From positions 1 to 64,000 of the forward strand of contig CAZIYT010000007.1 in NCBI GenBank assembly GCA_964543545.1: DNA of 64,000 nucleotides, read 5' to 3'. The stretch comes from UBA4416 sp964543545. Lineage in GTDB: Bacteria; Bacteroidota; Bacteroidia; B-17B0; Aurantibacillaceae. Positions 16,384 to 26,024 of this stretch are shown piece by piece. The translations under genes and the position numbers were made by a program. The notes beneath the pieces are model-generated. The model had not been told where the DNA came from and ran no database searches. It worked only from the letters and a program-made list of their open reading frames with translations. Each line of letters starts with the position of its first letter. The first letter of the stretch is position 1.

Positions 16384-19300
16384 TGGATTTAGCCTCACTT
16401 AGCGTCAAGCGCCCTGTACTGGCCTGTGTTATGTCGATTATCATTGTGCTGTTCGGCGCCATCGGTTACAAATACCTGGGCATCCGGGAATTTCCATCGG
16501 TAGATCCTCCGGTGATTACGGTGAGGACCAGCTACACCGGCGCCAATGCCGATGTGATCCAGTCGCAGATTACCGAGCCTCTGGAAAAAGTGATCAACGG
16601 GATCGACGGGATCCGTACGATCTCTTCCTCTTCCAACCAGGGCTCGAGTGTGATCACGGTCGAGTTTAACCTCAGCGCCAACCTGGAAGCGGCTGCCAAC
16701 GATGTGCGTGATAAGGTATCGCAGGGCCTGCGGCAATTGCCCCAGGACATTGATGCGCCGCCGGTAGTATCGAAGGCGGATGCCAACTCCGATCCGATCA
16801 TTTCCATGACGTTGGTGAGCGATACGCGCTCCCTGCTGGAAGTAAGTGATTACGCCGAGAATGTGCTTGCGCAGAATTTGCAAACCATTTCGGGTGTGAG
16901 TGCCGTACAGATCTGGGGGCAGCGCCGTTATTCGATGCGGATCCGCCTGATGCCTGAAAAACTGGCCAGCTACAACCTTACGCCGCTCGATGTGAGAACA
17001 GCGCTCGACAAGGAGAATGTGGATCTGCCTTCCGGCAAGATCGAAGGAAATATGACCGAGCTCACGGTAAATACCATCGGCCGCTTGTCAACCATTCCTG
17101 AGTTTGAAGGCATGATCCTGAAAGAGGAAGCCGGGAATATTGTACGCCTGAGGGATGTGGCGAAAGTAGAGCTGGGAGCGGAGAATGAAGAAACCATCCT
17201 GAAAGAATCAGGCACGCCGATGGTGGGCCTGGCGCTGGTGCCACAGCCGGGAGCCAATTACATCGACATTTCGGAAGAGTTCTATAAGCGCTACGAGCAG
17301 CTGAAACGCGATCTTCCGAAAGATTACACCATTAACATCGCACTCGATAATACACGCTTCATCAAAAAATCCATCGTGGAAGTGGAGGAAACGCTCATCA
17401 TCGCCCTGGTGCTCGTAATCCTCATCATCTATTTATTTTTCCGCGACTGGCTCATCGCTTTCCGTCCGCTGATTGATATTCCGGTATCGCTCATCGGTGC
17501 GTTCTTCATCATGTACCTGATGGATTATTCCATCAACGTACTCACCTTGCTGGCCATCGTACTCGCTACGGGCCTGGTGGTGGATGACGGCATCGTGGTG
17601 ACGGAAAACATCTTTAAGAAAATAGAAAAAGGCATGAAACCTGAAGAGGCTGCCATTGAAGGAACCCGCGAAATTTATATGGCGGTCATTTCCACCTCGT
17701 TGACGCTTGCGGCCGTATTCATGCCGGTGATCTTCCTCGAAGGCTTTGTGGGCAGGCTGTTCCGCGAGTTCGGTGTGGTGATTGCGGGAGCGGTATTGAT
17801 CTCTGCTTTTGTATCACTCACCTTAACACCCATGCTCAATGCCAAGCTGGTAAAGAAAGACCCGCATAAGAAAAGTAAATTCTATGTATGGACAGAGCCT
17901 TTCTTTACAGGTCTCGATAACTGGTTCAAAAAAACAGTGACACGCTTTCTCGAAAAGAGATGGTGGGCTTTGGTGATCCTGGCGGTTTCTTTTGGCGCTA
18001 TTTTCCTCTTTGGCTCACAGTTAAAATCAGAATTATCACCGCTGGAGGACCGCAACTGGCTGCGCTTGTCGATCACGGCGCCTGAGGGAACCTCCTTCGA
18101 AGCAACAGATGCTTTGATTGACCGTGTTTCGGGCTTTATCTCCGATTCGGTTTCCGAAAAGTCCGTTTGCCTCACTGTGACAGCTCCGGGCTTTGCAGGC
18201 TCCGGTGCAGTGAACACCGGCTTTGTGCGCCTGGCGCTTACGGAATCGGATAAGCGCGAACGCTCGCAGCAGGACATTGCCGCTTACATCAGTAAGAACC
18301 TGGCGCAGTTCCCGGAAGGAAAGGTGTTTGTGATCCAGGAGCAGTCGATCTCTTCCGGTGGAGGGCCACGTGGCGCTTTGCCGGTGCAATTTGTATTGCA
18401 GACGAATGATTTTAATAAGCTGCGTGAGAAGCTGCCGAAGTTCCTCGAGGCGGCCAATAAAAATCCCACCTTCCAGGGTGTGGACGTGAACCTGAAATTC
18501 AATAAGCCTGAGCTGATCATCGAGATCAACCGCGACAAGGCAAGAACCTTAGGCGTATCCATTGCCGATGTGGCGCAGACCATCCAGCTTGCGTTGAGCG
18601 GACAGCGCTTCGGCTATTACATCTCAAAAGACAAGCAATACCAGGTGATCGGGCAGGTAAACCGCGAGAACCGCGATGATCCGGAGGACATTAACCGGCT
18701 GTATGTGCGGAATAATGTGGGGGCGATGATTCAGCTGGATAACATCATTAGCGTTGTGGAAAGAAGCAGCCCGCCGCAGCTGTATCATTACAACCGTTAC
18801 CAGTCGGCCACCGTGCAGGCCGGCCTGGCGCCGGGGAAAACCATCGGCGACGGCATCGACGCGATGAACAAGATCGCTTCCGAAGTGCTGGATGACAATT
18901 TTACGACGGCACTCACGGGCGCTTCCAGGGATTTTGCGGAAAGCTCCTCCAACATCATCTTTGCATTCGGCCTGGCCTTATTGCTCATCTATTTATTGCT
19001 GGCGGCACAGTTCGAAAGCTTCGTGGAACCTGTCATCATTATGTTCACAGTGCCTATGGCCCTTTCCGGCGCGGTGTTCTCGCTTTGGTATTTCGATCAG
19101 ACGCTGAACATCTTCAGCCAGATCGGGATGATCATGCTCATCGGGCTCGTGACCAAGAACGGGATCCTGATCATTGAATTCACCAACCAGCTGCGTGAAC
19201 GCGGCATGAACGTCCGTGAAGCCTTGATCGAAGCGTCTACGGCACGATTGAGGCCGATCCTGATGACGAGCCTTGCTACGATTCTCGGTGCCTTGCCTAT

Positions 19301-19523
19301 TGCAATGGCGCTCGGTGCAGGTTCCAAAAGCCGCATGGGCATGGGGATCGTGATTGTGGGTGGATTGCTGTTCTCCATGGTATTGACGCTGTTCGTGATC
19401 CCGGCCATTTATTCCTTCCTCGTAAGGGATAAGAAAAAAAATAACGGCGACGGCAAAGATCTGCATCCTGTGGTGACCAATGAACACGGGCACAACGACA
19501 GCTTATCTGTAAAAGAAAACTAA
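16383..19523 (+). CDS. RND efflux pump permease, HAE-1/AcrB-like
   Basis: 1046 residues, the normal AcrB length, with an N-terminal span, a large periplasmic porter loop, TM2-6, a second loop and TM8-12. The proton-relay aspartates of TM4 are present in LATGLVVDDGIVVTENI (Asp401, Asp402). The relay lysine region of TM10 is in IGLVTKNGILIIEF, typical for HAE-1 pumps. Substrate probably multiple drugs or detergents. Translation is coupled to the adaptor (1-bp overlap), and the outer-membrane gene follows after 2 bp. Confidence 0.95.
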   Translation: MDLASLSVKRPVLACVMSIIIVLFGAIGYKYLGIREFPSVDPPVITVRTSYTGANADVIQSQITEPLEKVINGIDGIRTISSSSNQGSSVITVEFNLSANLEAAANDVRDKVSQGLRQLPQDIDAPPVVSKADANSDPIISMTLVSDTRSLLEVSDYAENVLAQNLQTISGVSAVQIWGQRRYSMRIRLMPEKLASYNLTPLDVRTALDKENVDLPSGKIEGNMTELTVNTIGRLSTIPEFEGMILKEEAGNIVRLRDVAKVELGAENEETILKESGTPMVGLALVPQPGANYIDISEEFYKRYEQLKRDLPKDYTINIALDNTRFIKKSIVEVEETLIIALVLVILIIYLFFRDWLIAFRPLIDIPVSLIGAFFIMYLMDYSINVLTLLAIVLATGLVVDDGIVVTENIFKKIEKGMKPEEAAIEGTREIYMAVISTSLTLAAVFMPVIFLEGFVGRLFREFGVVIAGAVLISAFVSLTLTPMLNAKLVKKDPHKKSKFYVWTEPFFTGLDNWFKKTVTRFLEKRWWALVILAVSFGAIFLFGSQLKSELSPLEDRNWLRLSITAPEGTSFEATDALIDRVSGFISDSVSEKSVCLTVTAPGFAGSGAVNTGFVRLALTESDKRERSQQDIAAYISKNLAQFPEGKVFVIQEQSISSGGGPRGALPVQFVLQTNDFNKLREKLPKFLEAANKNPTFQGVDVNLKFNKPELIIEINRDKARTLGVSIADVAQTIQLALSGQRFGYYISKDKQYQVIGQVNRENRDDPEDINRLYVRNNVGAMIQLDNIISVVERSSPPQLYHYNRYQSATVQAGLAPGKTIGDGIDAMNKIASEVLDDNFTTALTGASRDFAESSSNIIFAFGLALLLIYLLLAAQFESFVEPVIIMFTVPMALSGAVFSLWYFDQTLNIFSQIGMIMLIGLVTKNGILIIEFTNQLRERGMNVREALIEASTARLRPILMTSLATILGALPIAMALGAGSKSRMGMGIVIVGGLLFSMVLTLFVIPAIYSFLVRDKKKNNGDGKDLHPVVTNEHGHNDSLSVKEN

Positions 19524-19525
19524 TC

Positions 19526-20833
19526 ATGAGAAAGCCTTTTTATACGTTATATATCCTGATCCTCGTGTTGGGTCATGCTGCTGTAGCCCAGACCACGCTT
19601 ACCGTGGAAGATGCCATCAAGACCGGCCTGGAAAAAAATTACAATGTGATGATCGCCAAAAATAACCGGGAGATCGCCAAAGTGCAGAATAACTTCGGGG
19701 CAGCGGGCATGTCGCCTTCGGTAACCGTGAACGGGAACCTCAACCTTTCTTCCTTAAACTCGCACCAGGAGTTCAATACCGGTGTGGTGCAGGACAGGAA
19801 CGGCGCACAGGCCAATACGACAGGGGCTTCAGTGAATGCCTTCTGGACGGTGTTTGATGGCTTGAGAATGTTTGCTATCAAAAAGCGCCTCGATGCCAAT
19901 GAGGAATTATCGGCTATTTATTTAAAACAACAAATGGAAAATACGATCTACGATATTGTGTCTGCCTATTACAATATCGTGAGGATCAATGAGCTCATCA
20001 AAGCAGCGAAGCAAAACCTCGAGATTTATGATGAGCGTTTGAAAATAGCGAAGCTGAGGCTGGAGATCGGCTCCGACTCCAAAGTGGAAGTGCTCCTGTC
20101 GCAATCGGATTATAACAAGGCCAAAACGGCTATCATGCAGCTGGAGCTCGATTTGCTGAATGCCAAAACGCAATTGAACACGCTCATCAACCAGCCGGTG
20201 GATACAGATTTCAAAACTACGGATTCCATCATGGTGAATTACAATCCGACCTATGAGGACCTGAAAAAAAGCTCCCTGTCTACCAACTCCGCTCTCCAGA
20301 TCTCAAGGAAAAGCGAGCTGATCACGCAGCAGCGTGTGAAGGAATACCGCTCCGCTAATTTGCCCTTCATTCAGCTCAATGCATCGTATACGTTTTTGAG
20401 AAGCCAGAGCCAGGCGGGGATCGTGTTCCTGAACCGGCAAACGGGCCTCAATGGCGGCATTACAGCCAGCTGGCTATTGTTTAACGGCATGCGCAATCAG
20501 AAGCTGGTAAAAGAGGCAAATCTCCTGGCCTTGAACCAGCGCTATATCACACAGCAAACAGAACAGCTGGTCGATGGAACGGTATATGTCAATTTCAAGG
20601 CTTTCCAGATGAACAAGCAGATTGTGGAGCTGGAATCGCAGAACCTCAGCGATTCCAAAGACGTACAGGTGGTATCGCTCGAACGTTACAAGATCGGGAA
20701 AGCAAACCTGCTGGAAACCATCGAAACGCAGAAGAACCTGGAAGATGCCCAGGTGCGTTACATCAATGCACTCTATGCCATCAAGCTTGCTGAAACGGAA
20801 TTGCTGAGGACCAACGGTGCGCTGATAAAATAA
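19526..20833 (+). CDS. TolC-family outer-membrane efflux channel
   Basis: 435 residues with signal peptide (ending HAAVAQT). Two repeats of the OEP fold: TLTVEDAIKTGLEKNYNVMIAKNNREIAKVQNN at the N-terminus with a following long helix, and the second copy from about residue 260 (LQISRKSELITQQRVKEYRSANLPFIQLNASYTF) with NLLETIETQKNLEDAQVRYINALYAIKLAETELLRTNG at the C-terminus. It completes the tripartite pump with the preceding two genes. Confidence 0.93.
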   Translation: MRKPFYTLYILILVLGHAAVAQTTLTVEDAIKTGLEKNYNVMIAKNNREIAKVQNNFGAAGMSPSVTVNGNLNLSSLNSHQEFNTGVVQDRNGAQANTTGASVNAFWTVFDGLRMFAIKKRLDANEELSAIYLKQQMENTIYDIVSAYYNIVRINELIKAAKQNLEIYDERLKIAKLRLEIGSDSKVEVLLSQSDYNKAKTAIMQLELDLLNAKTQLNTLINQPVDTDFKTTDSIMVNYNPTYEDLKKSSLSTNSALQISRKSELITQQRVKEYRSANLPFIQLNASYTFLRSQSQAGIVFLNRQTGLNGGITASWLLFNGMRNQKLVKEANLLALNQRYITQQTEQLVDGTVYVNFKAFQMNKQIVELESQNLSDSKDVQVVSLERYKIGKANLLETIETQKNLEDAQVRYINALYAIKLAETELLRTNGALIK

Positions 20834-20859
20834 TAGTTTAACTTACGTTGCTGCAGTTA

Positions 20860-20903
20860 CGCCATCACTCACGTGGGTTTACCCGAAGTGATGAGTGTCA
20901 TGG
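20860..20903 (+). terminator. Hairpin after the efflux operon
   Basis: CATCACT (with CAC and GTGGGTTTACCC in the loop) pairs with AGTGATG about 30 bp after the tolC-like stop. There is no T-run, so termination strength is uncertain. Confidence 0.45.
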
Positions 20904-20987
20904 AATCAGCAGTGAACCAGCGCCGGGATGTGTGATGGCGACAGCCCAGGGCGCCCAACTAAATATAAGCTAATAGAAGTATACAGC

Positions 20988-21647
20988 CTACTGAGCATTA
21001 AAGCTCACACGCACCTTTGCAGTGATGGTGAGGTAACCCGGCTCGATGAGATAGTTGTCGCTTCCCATTTTATAAGTAAGCCTGCCGGCATTTTTTTTAT
21101 CTTTCAGGTTATACCAGTTATAATCTTCCGTATTCAGATCTTCAACGGCATAAGCTTTTCCTAATGCCAGGAAAAGCCCTGTACTGAGTTGTTTGGCTTT
21201 TTTCTTCGCATCCGTCACAGCTTCTTCTCTTGCCTGTGTTTTATATTTGTCGTAGAAGGATGTTCGGTAGTCGATGTAGATATAGTCTCTGTAACCAAGG
21301 GTATAAAGCTCCAGCAAATATTTGTCGAGCTTTTTGAGATCAGTGATGGTCACGAACACTTCCTTGTAATAAGCGGCACTATCCAGCTGTATGAACGTCT
21401 TTGACATATCGGCTTCATTGAAATCGAAGAGCCTGATTTTGGTATCCTCTTCCTTAAAGATCTCGAATGCCGGCTTGTTGTCCCCACCGTTCAGCTGCTT
21501 TTTGATCCGGATGCCCAGGATCACATAATCCGGGATAACTTTTACAACCGCTTCGCCGGTAACACGGATGTGAGGCGGCTCTTGCGTGGTTTGGGATAGT
21601 GCCTGTAAACAAGCAAAGAGAAGGCAAAGGCTCAGAATAGGTTTCAT
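20988..21647 (-). CDS. SIMPL (DUF541) domain periplasmic protein
   Basis: 219 residues with signal peptide ending QALSQ. The body opens with IRVTGEAVVKVIPDYVILGIRIKKQ, the hallmark start of SIMPL domains, and includes the helix REEAVTDAKKKAKQLSTGLFLALGKAYAVEDLN. Function is poorly known; relatives bind to or modulate envelope proteins or outer-membrane stress responses. A second SIMPL protein is at 45842. It is convergent with the efflux operon, and the glycosyltransferase gene lies 51 bp upstream. Confidence 0.85.
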   Translation of the reverse strand: MKPILSLCLLFACLQALSQTTQEPPHIRVTGEAVVKVIPDYVILGIRIKKQLNGGDNKPAFEIFKEEDTKIRLFDFNEADMSKTFIQLDSAAYYKEVFVTITDLKKLDKYLLELYTLGYRDYIYIDYRTSFYDKYKTQAREEAVTDAKKKAKQLSTGLFLALGKAYAVEDLNTEDYNWYNLKDKKNAGRLTYKMGSDNYLIEPGYLTITAKVRVSFNAQ

Positions 21648-21698
21648 AGTAAAGAGTAGGGGAGAAGGTTGTTACGGATCACAAGGCCTGATAGAGCC

Positions 21699-22418
21699 TC
21701 AGGATTTATTAAAACGCATCTGGATCACACCGATAAAGGCTTCCTTAAAGATCTTGGTGCTCATTTTGCTGACGCCAAGTACACGGTCGGTAAACATAAT
21801 AGGAACCTCAACGATCTTAAATCCTTTTTTGACAGCGCGGTATTTCATTTCGATCTGGAAAGCATAACCCATAAACCTGATCTTGTCGAGCTCGATGCTT
21901 TCCAATACTTTGCGCTTGTAGCATTTGAAGCCCGCTGTTGTATCCTTTACCGGGATCCACAGGATCATGCGCACGTAGATGGAAGCGAAATAAGATAAGA
22001 GGATGCGTTTCATATCCCAGTTGCTCACATTGCCGCCTTTCACGTAGCGCGAGCCTACGGCCACATCGGCGCCCTTTTCGCAGGCTTCGAGCAGGCGAGG
22101 CAGGTCGGCGGGATTGTGACTGAAATCGCAATCCATTTCGAAAATGTAATCATAATCCCTGGCGAGTGCCCATTTGAAACCGTGGATGTAGGCGGTTCCA
22201 AGGCCCAGCTTGCCTTTGCGCTCTTCGATGTGAAGCTTGGCAGCGTAGGTTTTTTGCAGTTCTTTTACTTTGGCAGCAGTTCCGTCGGGCGATCCGTCAT
22301 CCACAATGAGAAGCTCAAATTCACGTGGCAATGAAAACACCGTGTGGATCATTTTTTCAATGTTTTCAATCTCGTTGTAAGTAGGAATTATAACCAGGTT
22401 CTTGCCCATAAATCTCAA
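21699..22418 (-). CDS. GT2 glycosyltransferase, polyprenol-phosphate mannose synthase-like
   Basis: 239 residues. The GT-A nucleotide-sugar-binding start (VIIPTYNEIENIEKMI), acidic motif VDDGSPDGTA and the DXD-like EMDCDFSHNP (about 95-104) are all present, with the family stretch VAVGSRYVKGGNVSNWDMKRILLSYFASIYVRMILWIPVKDTTAGFKCYKR. Such enzymes transfer mannose or glucose to a polyprenyl phosphate at the inner membrane. A start at Met4 (MGKNLVII) is equally likely. No C-terminal membrane domain, so it is the soluble DPM1-like class. Confidence 0.85.
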   Translation of the reverse strand: MRFMGKNLVIIPTYNEIENIEKMIHTVFSLPREFELLIVDDGSPDGTAAKVKELQKTYAAKLHIEERKGKLGLGTAYIHGFKWALARDYDYIFEMDCDFSHNPADLPRLLEACEKGADVAVGSRYVKGGNVSNWDMKRILLSYFASIYVRMILWIPVKDTTAGFKCYKRKVLESIELDKIRFMGYAFQIEMKYRAVKKGFKIVEVPIMFTDRVLGVSKMSTKIFKEAFIGVIQMRFNKS

Positions 22419-22637
22419 AGTGTAAATATAATATAATTAATGTGGTTTATGAAAAGCGCCAAGACTTGGGGATTATTTTCCTCTTCCTGTTAATTTAGGT
22501 TAAGCCCTAAGCTTATTTGGCATGGTTTTTACCTTGCCTCCTGTCAAAATAAATTAGTTTTGATCATGAAATAGCCATTTCCCTGTGTTGTGCAATCTTA
22601 TGAAGATGAACTGGCCGGATCATTAAAAATAATAACT
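22419..22637. other. Divergent intergenic region
   Basis: About 220 bp between divergent genes. AT-rich, no hairpin or repeat recognised; it must contain both promoters but no clear TAnnTTTG element could be fixed. Confidence 0.4.
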
Positions 22638-23045
22638 ATGAAAGTTTTAATCGCCATCGCTTTTATCCTGCTCGGTTTGGCAGGCTATAGCCAGGATACG
22701 ATTCCGAAGCCTGTAAAAACAACCGGTGTTGCCAGCTTTTACGCCTCGAAGTTCAACGGCCGTAAAACCTGCTCCGGACAGAAATTCAGCAATGATAGCC
22801 TGACGGCCGCCCATAAAAGCCTGAAATTAGGGACTTACGTGCAGGTAAGAAACCTCAAAAACGACTCTACCGTTGTGGTGAGGATCAACGACCGCTTGCC
22901 GAAGTCATCGAAGCGAAGCATCGATCTCAGCCAGCGGGCAGCCAAACAGCTCAATTTTATGAGGGCCGGCCTCGCCAAAGTGGAAATAACGGTACTGGAC
23001 AGCCCGGATCCTAAGCCTGTCAGCAAGGACACCGCAAAAAAATAA
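22638..23045 (+). CDS. RlpA-like double-psi beta-barrel protein
   Basis: 135 residues from the ATG at 22638, preferred because it gives a signal peptide MKVLIAIAFILLGLAGYSQ; an upstream in-frame ATG at 22590 would add 16 polar residues. The domain TGVASFYASKFNGRKTCSGQKFSNDSLTAAHKSLKLGTYVQVRNLKN and VVRINDRLPKSSKRSIDLSQRAAKQL is the RlpA-type barrel, which in some species cleaves naked glycan strands of peptidoglycan at the septum. The SPOR domain that larger RlpA proteins have is absent, so the catalytic role is uncertain. Confidence 0.88.
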   Translation: MKVLIAIAFILLGLAGYSQDTIPKPVKTTGVASFYASKFNGRKTCSGQKFSNDSLTAAHKSLKLGTYVQVRNLKNDSTVVVRINDRLPKSSKRSIDLSQRAAKQLNFMRAGLAKVEITVLDSPDPKPVSKDTAKK

Positions 23046-23180
23046 AAGTCATCACTGCTTTGCCATAAGCAAGGAATTTTGCTTCGGCTCCCGGCCTTGC
23101 CAAATCATCGTTTTATTGAAATAATTAGTAATTTGCAGCGTAAAATTACCTGTGTATCAACGCAGGCCTAACGTATTGCT

Positions 23181-24518
23181 ATGCCAACACTTCTTATAAA
23201 AAATGCCACGCTTATCAACGAAGACGAATCCTTTGTATCGGATGTACTGATCGAAGGCAATCTCATTACTCAAATAGACAGGGACATCATGCACGACACC
23301 GCCAAGGTAATAGATGCCGAAGGCTTACTGCTCATTCCGGGTGCTATCGATGACCAGGTCCATTTCCGGGAGCCGGGCCTCACGCATAAAGGTGAGATCT
23401 ATACAGAGGCGAAAGCTGCCGTAGCCGGTGGTGTCACCTCCTTCATGGAAATGCCCAATACCAACCCGCAGACGGTGACGCTGACGGAGCTCGAAAAAAA
23501 GTACGACCGCGCCAAAGCCTGTTCGCTGGCCAATTATTCGTTTTACATGGGAGGCACCAACGTCAACCTCGAAGAGACGCTGAAAGTGGATTACAGCACT
23601 GTATGCGGCCTCAAATTGTTTATGGGCTCCAGCACCGGCGATATGCTGGTGGATAATGAGAAAACCCTGGAGGGATTTTTCTCCAAGGCCAATACGCTCA
23701 TTGCCACACACTGCGAGTACGACCCGATGATCAAAGAAACGCAGGCCCGGATCGTGGAAGAATACGGTGAGGACCTGCCGGCTTATTTCCACCCGGTGAT
23801 CCGCAGTGAGGAGGCCTGTTTCCGGTCCTCTTCCTTTGCCGTAAACCTCGCTAAAAAATACGATACGCGCCTGCATATCCTGCATATTTCTACTGCTAAA
23901 GAGCTGGACCTTTTTACGAATAAGATCCCTCTGAAGAAAAAACGCATTACAGCCGAAGCCTGCATTCACCATTTATGGTTCAATGAGGACGATTACAATA
24001 AAAAAGGCAATTTCATTAAATGGAATCCGGCCGTGAAAACGGAGTACGACCGCGCTCATATTTTTGAAGCGGTGCTCGACGGCAGGATCGATGTAATAGC
24101 CACTGACCACGCACCGCACACCCTCGAAGAGAAACAGCTGCCTTATCTGAAAGCCCCGAGCGGCGGGCCTTTGGTGCAACACTCGGTGCTGGCCATGCTT
24201 GAGTTTTATAAGCAGGGCAAGATCAGCCTGGAGAAGATCGTGCGCATGATGTCGCATAACGTGGCCGACATTTTTCAAGTGGAGAAACGCGGCTATATCC
24301 GCGAGGGCTATTTTGCCGATCTTGTGCTGGTAGACCTCCACAAATCCACACCGGTTACCAAAGAATCGCTCCTATACAAATGCGGCTGGAGCCCCTTTGA
24401 AGGCACAACGTTTTCTTCCAGCATCAGTAAAACGATCGTGAGCGGCCACCTGGTGTACGATGACGGAGCTTTTGACGAAAGCGTGAAAGGACAGCGCCTT
24501 CAATTTAAACGTTCATGA
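23181..24518 (+). CDS. pyrC: Dihydroorotase
   Basis: 445 residues, class I dihydroorotase (de novo pyrimidine synthesis: carbamoyl-aspartate to dihydroorotate). Binuclear metal site features: DDQVHFREPG (residues 57-66), carboxylated lysine candidate Lys145 in GLKLFMGSS, His177 in ATHCEYD, His235 in LHILHIST, and Asp309 in ATDHAPHTLEEK. The usual HxH of the first motif reads QxH (Gln59, His61), a variation I recall from other Bacteroidota dihydroorotases. Monocistronic. Confidence 0.9.
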   Translation: MPTLLIKNATLINEDESFVSDVLIEGNLITQIDRDIMHDTAKVIDAEGLLLIPGAIDDQVHFREPGLTHKGEIYTEAKAAVAGGVTSFMEMPNTNPQTVTLTELEKKYDRAKACSLANYSFYMGGTNVNLEETLKVDYSTVCGLKLFMGSSTGDMLVDNEKTLEGFFSKANTLIATHCEYDPMIKETQARIVEEYGEDLPAYFHPVIRSEEACFRSSSFAVNLAKKYDTRLHILHISTAKELDLFTNKIPLKKKRITAEACIHHLWFNEDDYNKKGNFIKWNPAVKTEYDRAHIFEAVLDGRIDVIATDHAPHTLEEKQLPYLKAPSGGPLVQHSVLAMLEFYKQGKISLEKIVRMMSHNVADIFQVEKRGYIREGYFADLVLVDLHKSTPVTKESLLYKCGWSPFEGTTFSSSISKTIVSGHLVYDDGAFDESVKGQRLQFKRS

Positions 24519-24679
24519 TAAGGGCTTAGGTATGAATTGATTAACTCGTTTTAGTACGAAATATTACGTAATATTCCGCAGAAAAAAATTAACCTGGACC
24601 TGTTTACAACCTGTTTTGATTGTGCACCATTTTACTTTTCAGGTGCGGTATTTTTGGGGTTAATAAAAACCATTATCAA
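24519..24679. promoter_or_regulatory. Promoter region of the barrel-protein gene
   Basis: TATTTTTG at 24649-24656 matches the -7 consensus TAnnTTTG, about 24 bp before the chosen start. The remaining sequence is AT-rich with no other signal. Confidence 0.55.
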
Positions 24680-25651
24680 ATGAAAAAAACAGCTACAATT
24701 ATTGCTTTGGCATTAGGGATTACCAGTGCCTCAGCGCAGGATCTGACTTCAAAAAAAGGTGAGCCTTATTTACCGGAGGCAGGAGATTATGCCGTGAGTA
24801 TCGATGCGACTCCGTTTCTGTATTATGCCGGAAATTTTTTCGGGAAGTCTAACTTTACAAATAACAACGGTTTGATCACTACCGGAAACCCGGCTCCAAC
24901 CTGGAATTTCCTGAACGGGAACAATACCATCACCGGTAAGTATTTCGTAGATGCGACAACGGCTTACAGGCTGGGTCTGCGCCTGGGCTTTGCATCGGGT
25001 AAAGACCGCAGAATGGTGGCAGCATTGCCTACTTCTACGGTTAACTCTTATCCTGAGGCCGATGCTACTGTAGAAAATACACGTAAGCAAACCAGGACCA
25101 ACCTGGGGATCACGGCAGGTATCGAAAAGCGTCGCGGTAAAACCCGCTTACAAGGGTTCTACGGAGCAGATGCAGGGATCTTTTTTAGCTCTGTGAAAGA
25201 TAAATATACTTACGGAAACGACCTGGTAGGAAACGCAAATCCTGCAACAGCTGTAAACGTTGTTGCTGCAGATGATTTCGGAGGTGCTTTAGGTAACAGC
25301 AACACAACAACTACAAGCTTATCGACAGGCCAGGCAGGCGCTGCCCGTGCTTTAGAAGCAAAATCAGGCTCTACTTTCTCGTTTGGTGTAAGGGCATTCA
25401 TCGGCGCGGAATATTTCATTATTCCTAAAATGTCTATCGGTGGCGAATTCGGTTGGGGTGTAGGCCTTTCATTAACCGGAAAAGCAAAATCAACCTATGA
25501 ATCAGTAGGTCTGCCTAACGGTGCTACCAATACAACAGTAGGTGAAACAAACATCGAAGGCGGAAAATCATCAGGTTTCGGATTTGATACCGATTCAAGA
25601 AACGGTGTATTCGGTCCTAACGCGTCTTTACGCGTAACATTCCATTTCTAA
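24680..25651 (+). CDS. Outer-membrane beta-barrel protein
   Basis: 323 residues from the ATG at 24680, chosen over an upstream frame start at 24620 because it yields a clean signal peptide (KKTATIIALALGITSASAQ) and lies just downstream of a -7 element. The mature part is made of alternating strands (AYRLGLRLGFAS, FGVRAFIGAEYFI, MSIGGEFGWGVGLSLTGK), and the C-terminal strand NASLRVTFHF ends in Phe, as barrel-assembly substrates do. Function unknown; the strong promoter suggests an abundant porin-like protein. Confidence 0.75.
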   Translation: MKKTATIIALALGITSASAQDLTSKKGEPYLPEAGDYAVSIDATPFLYYAGNFFGKSNFTNNNGLITTGNPAPTWNFLNGNNTITGKYFVDATTAYRLGLRLGFASGKDRRMVAALPTSTVNSYPEADATVENTRKQTRTNLGITAGIEKRRGKTRLQGFYGADAGIFFSSVKDKYTYGNDLVGNANPATAVNVVAADDFGGALGNSNTTTTSLSTGQAGAARALEAKSGSTFSFGVRAFIGAEYFIIPKMSIGGEFGWGVGLSLTGKAKSTYESVGLPNGATNTTVGETNIEGGKSSGFGFDTDSRNGVFGPNASLRVTFHF

Positions 25652-25676
25652 GAAACGGAATAGGTTTTAAACAAAG

Positions 25677-25703
25677 AGAGCAGCACAACGCTGCTCTTTT
25701 TTT
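25677..25703 (+). terminator. Intrinsic terminator
   Basis: AGAGCAGC/GCTGCTCT stem around ACAAC followed by TTTTTT, 25 bp after the barrel-protein stop. Confidence 0.85.
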
Positions 25704-25711
25704 ATGCTCTT

Positions 25712-25898
25712 ATTTAACCGCAAAGCTGCAAAGAAGGCGAGGAGAACGCAGAAATCATATAAGGAAGGATATAGATGCTAAACTAAGCTTTAATCTGTTC
25801 TAAATCTTATACATCATAACCATCTGCGTTACCTGCGTTCAACTACAACGTCTTTGCGCCCTCTGTGTCGGCACTCCGCTCTCTCTGCGGTTAAATAA
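25712..25898. repeat. Palindromic intergenic repeat (AACCGCAAAG...CTCTGCGGTTAA ends)
   Basis: The ends are inverted: ATTTAACCGCAAAGC at the left and CTCTGCGGTTAAATAA at the right. The interior has AGAACGCAGAAATC and ATCTGCGTTACCTGCGTTC, also partly inverted. Terminal sequences recall a common Bacteroidota intergenic repeat. It abuts a fragment of a lost gene (25899). Confidence 0.55.
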
Positions 25899-25961
25899 TT
25901 AATCTTCCAGATTATAATTGTTCAAAAAGGAAAGATTGGTTACAAGAGCAGTCAAATCGAG
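25899..25961 (-). pseudogene. C-terminal remnant of a paralogue of the TraB/GumN gene
   Basis: Reads T-N-L-S-F-L-N-N-Y-N-L-E-D-stop in frame, almost the same as the last 13 codons of the intact gene ending at 28992 (T-D-L-S-F-L-N-N-Y-N-L-E-D). The shared 42 bp differ at 2 positions. Upstream in frame only seven more codons exist before a stop. It is best explained as the surviving tail of a tandem copy that has otherwise been deleted, or a local duplication; the intervening segment carries the gene at 26025. Confidence 0.6.
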
Positions 25962-26024
25962 TTATTATAACATAACGCTTCCTGACCTGTAACTTTCATG
26001 AAAAGGTACATTATATCATCTCAT

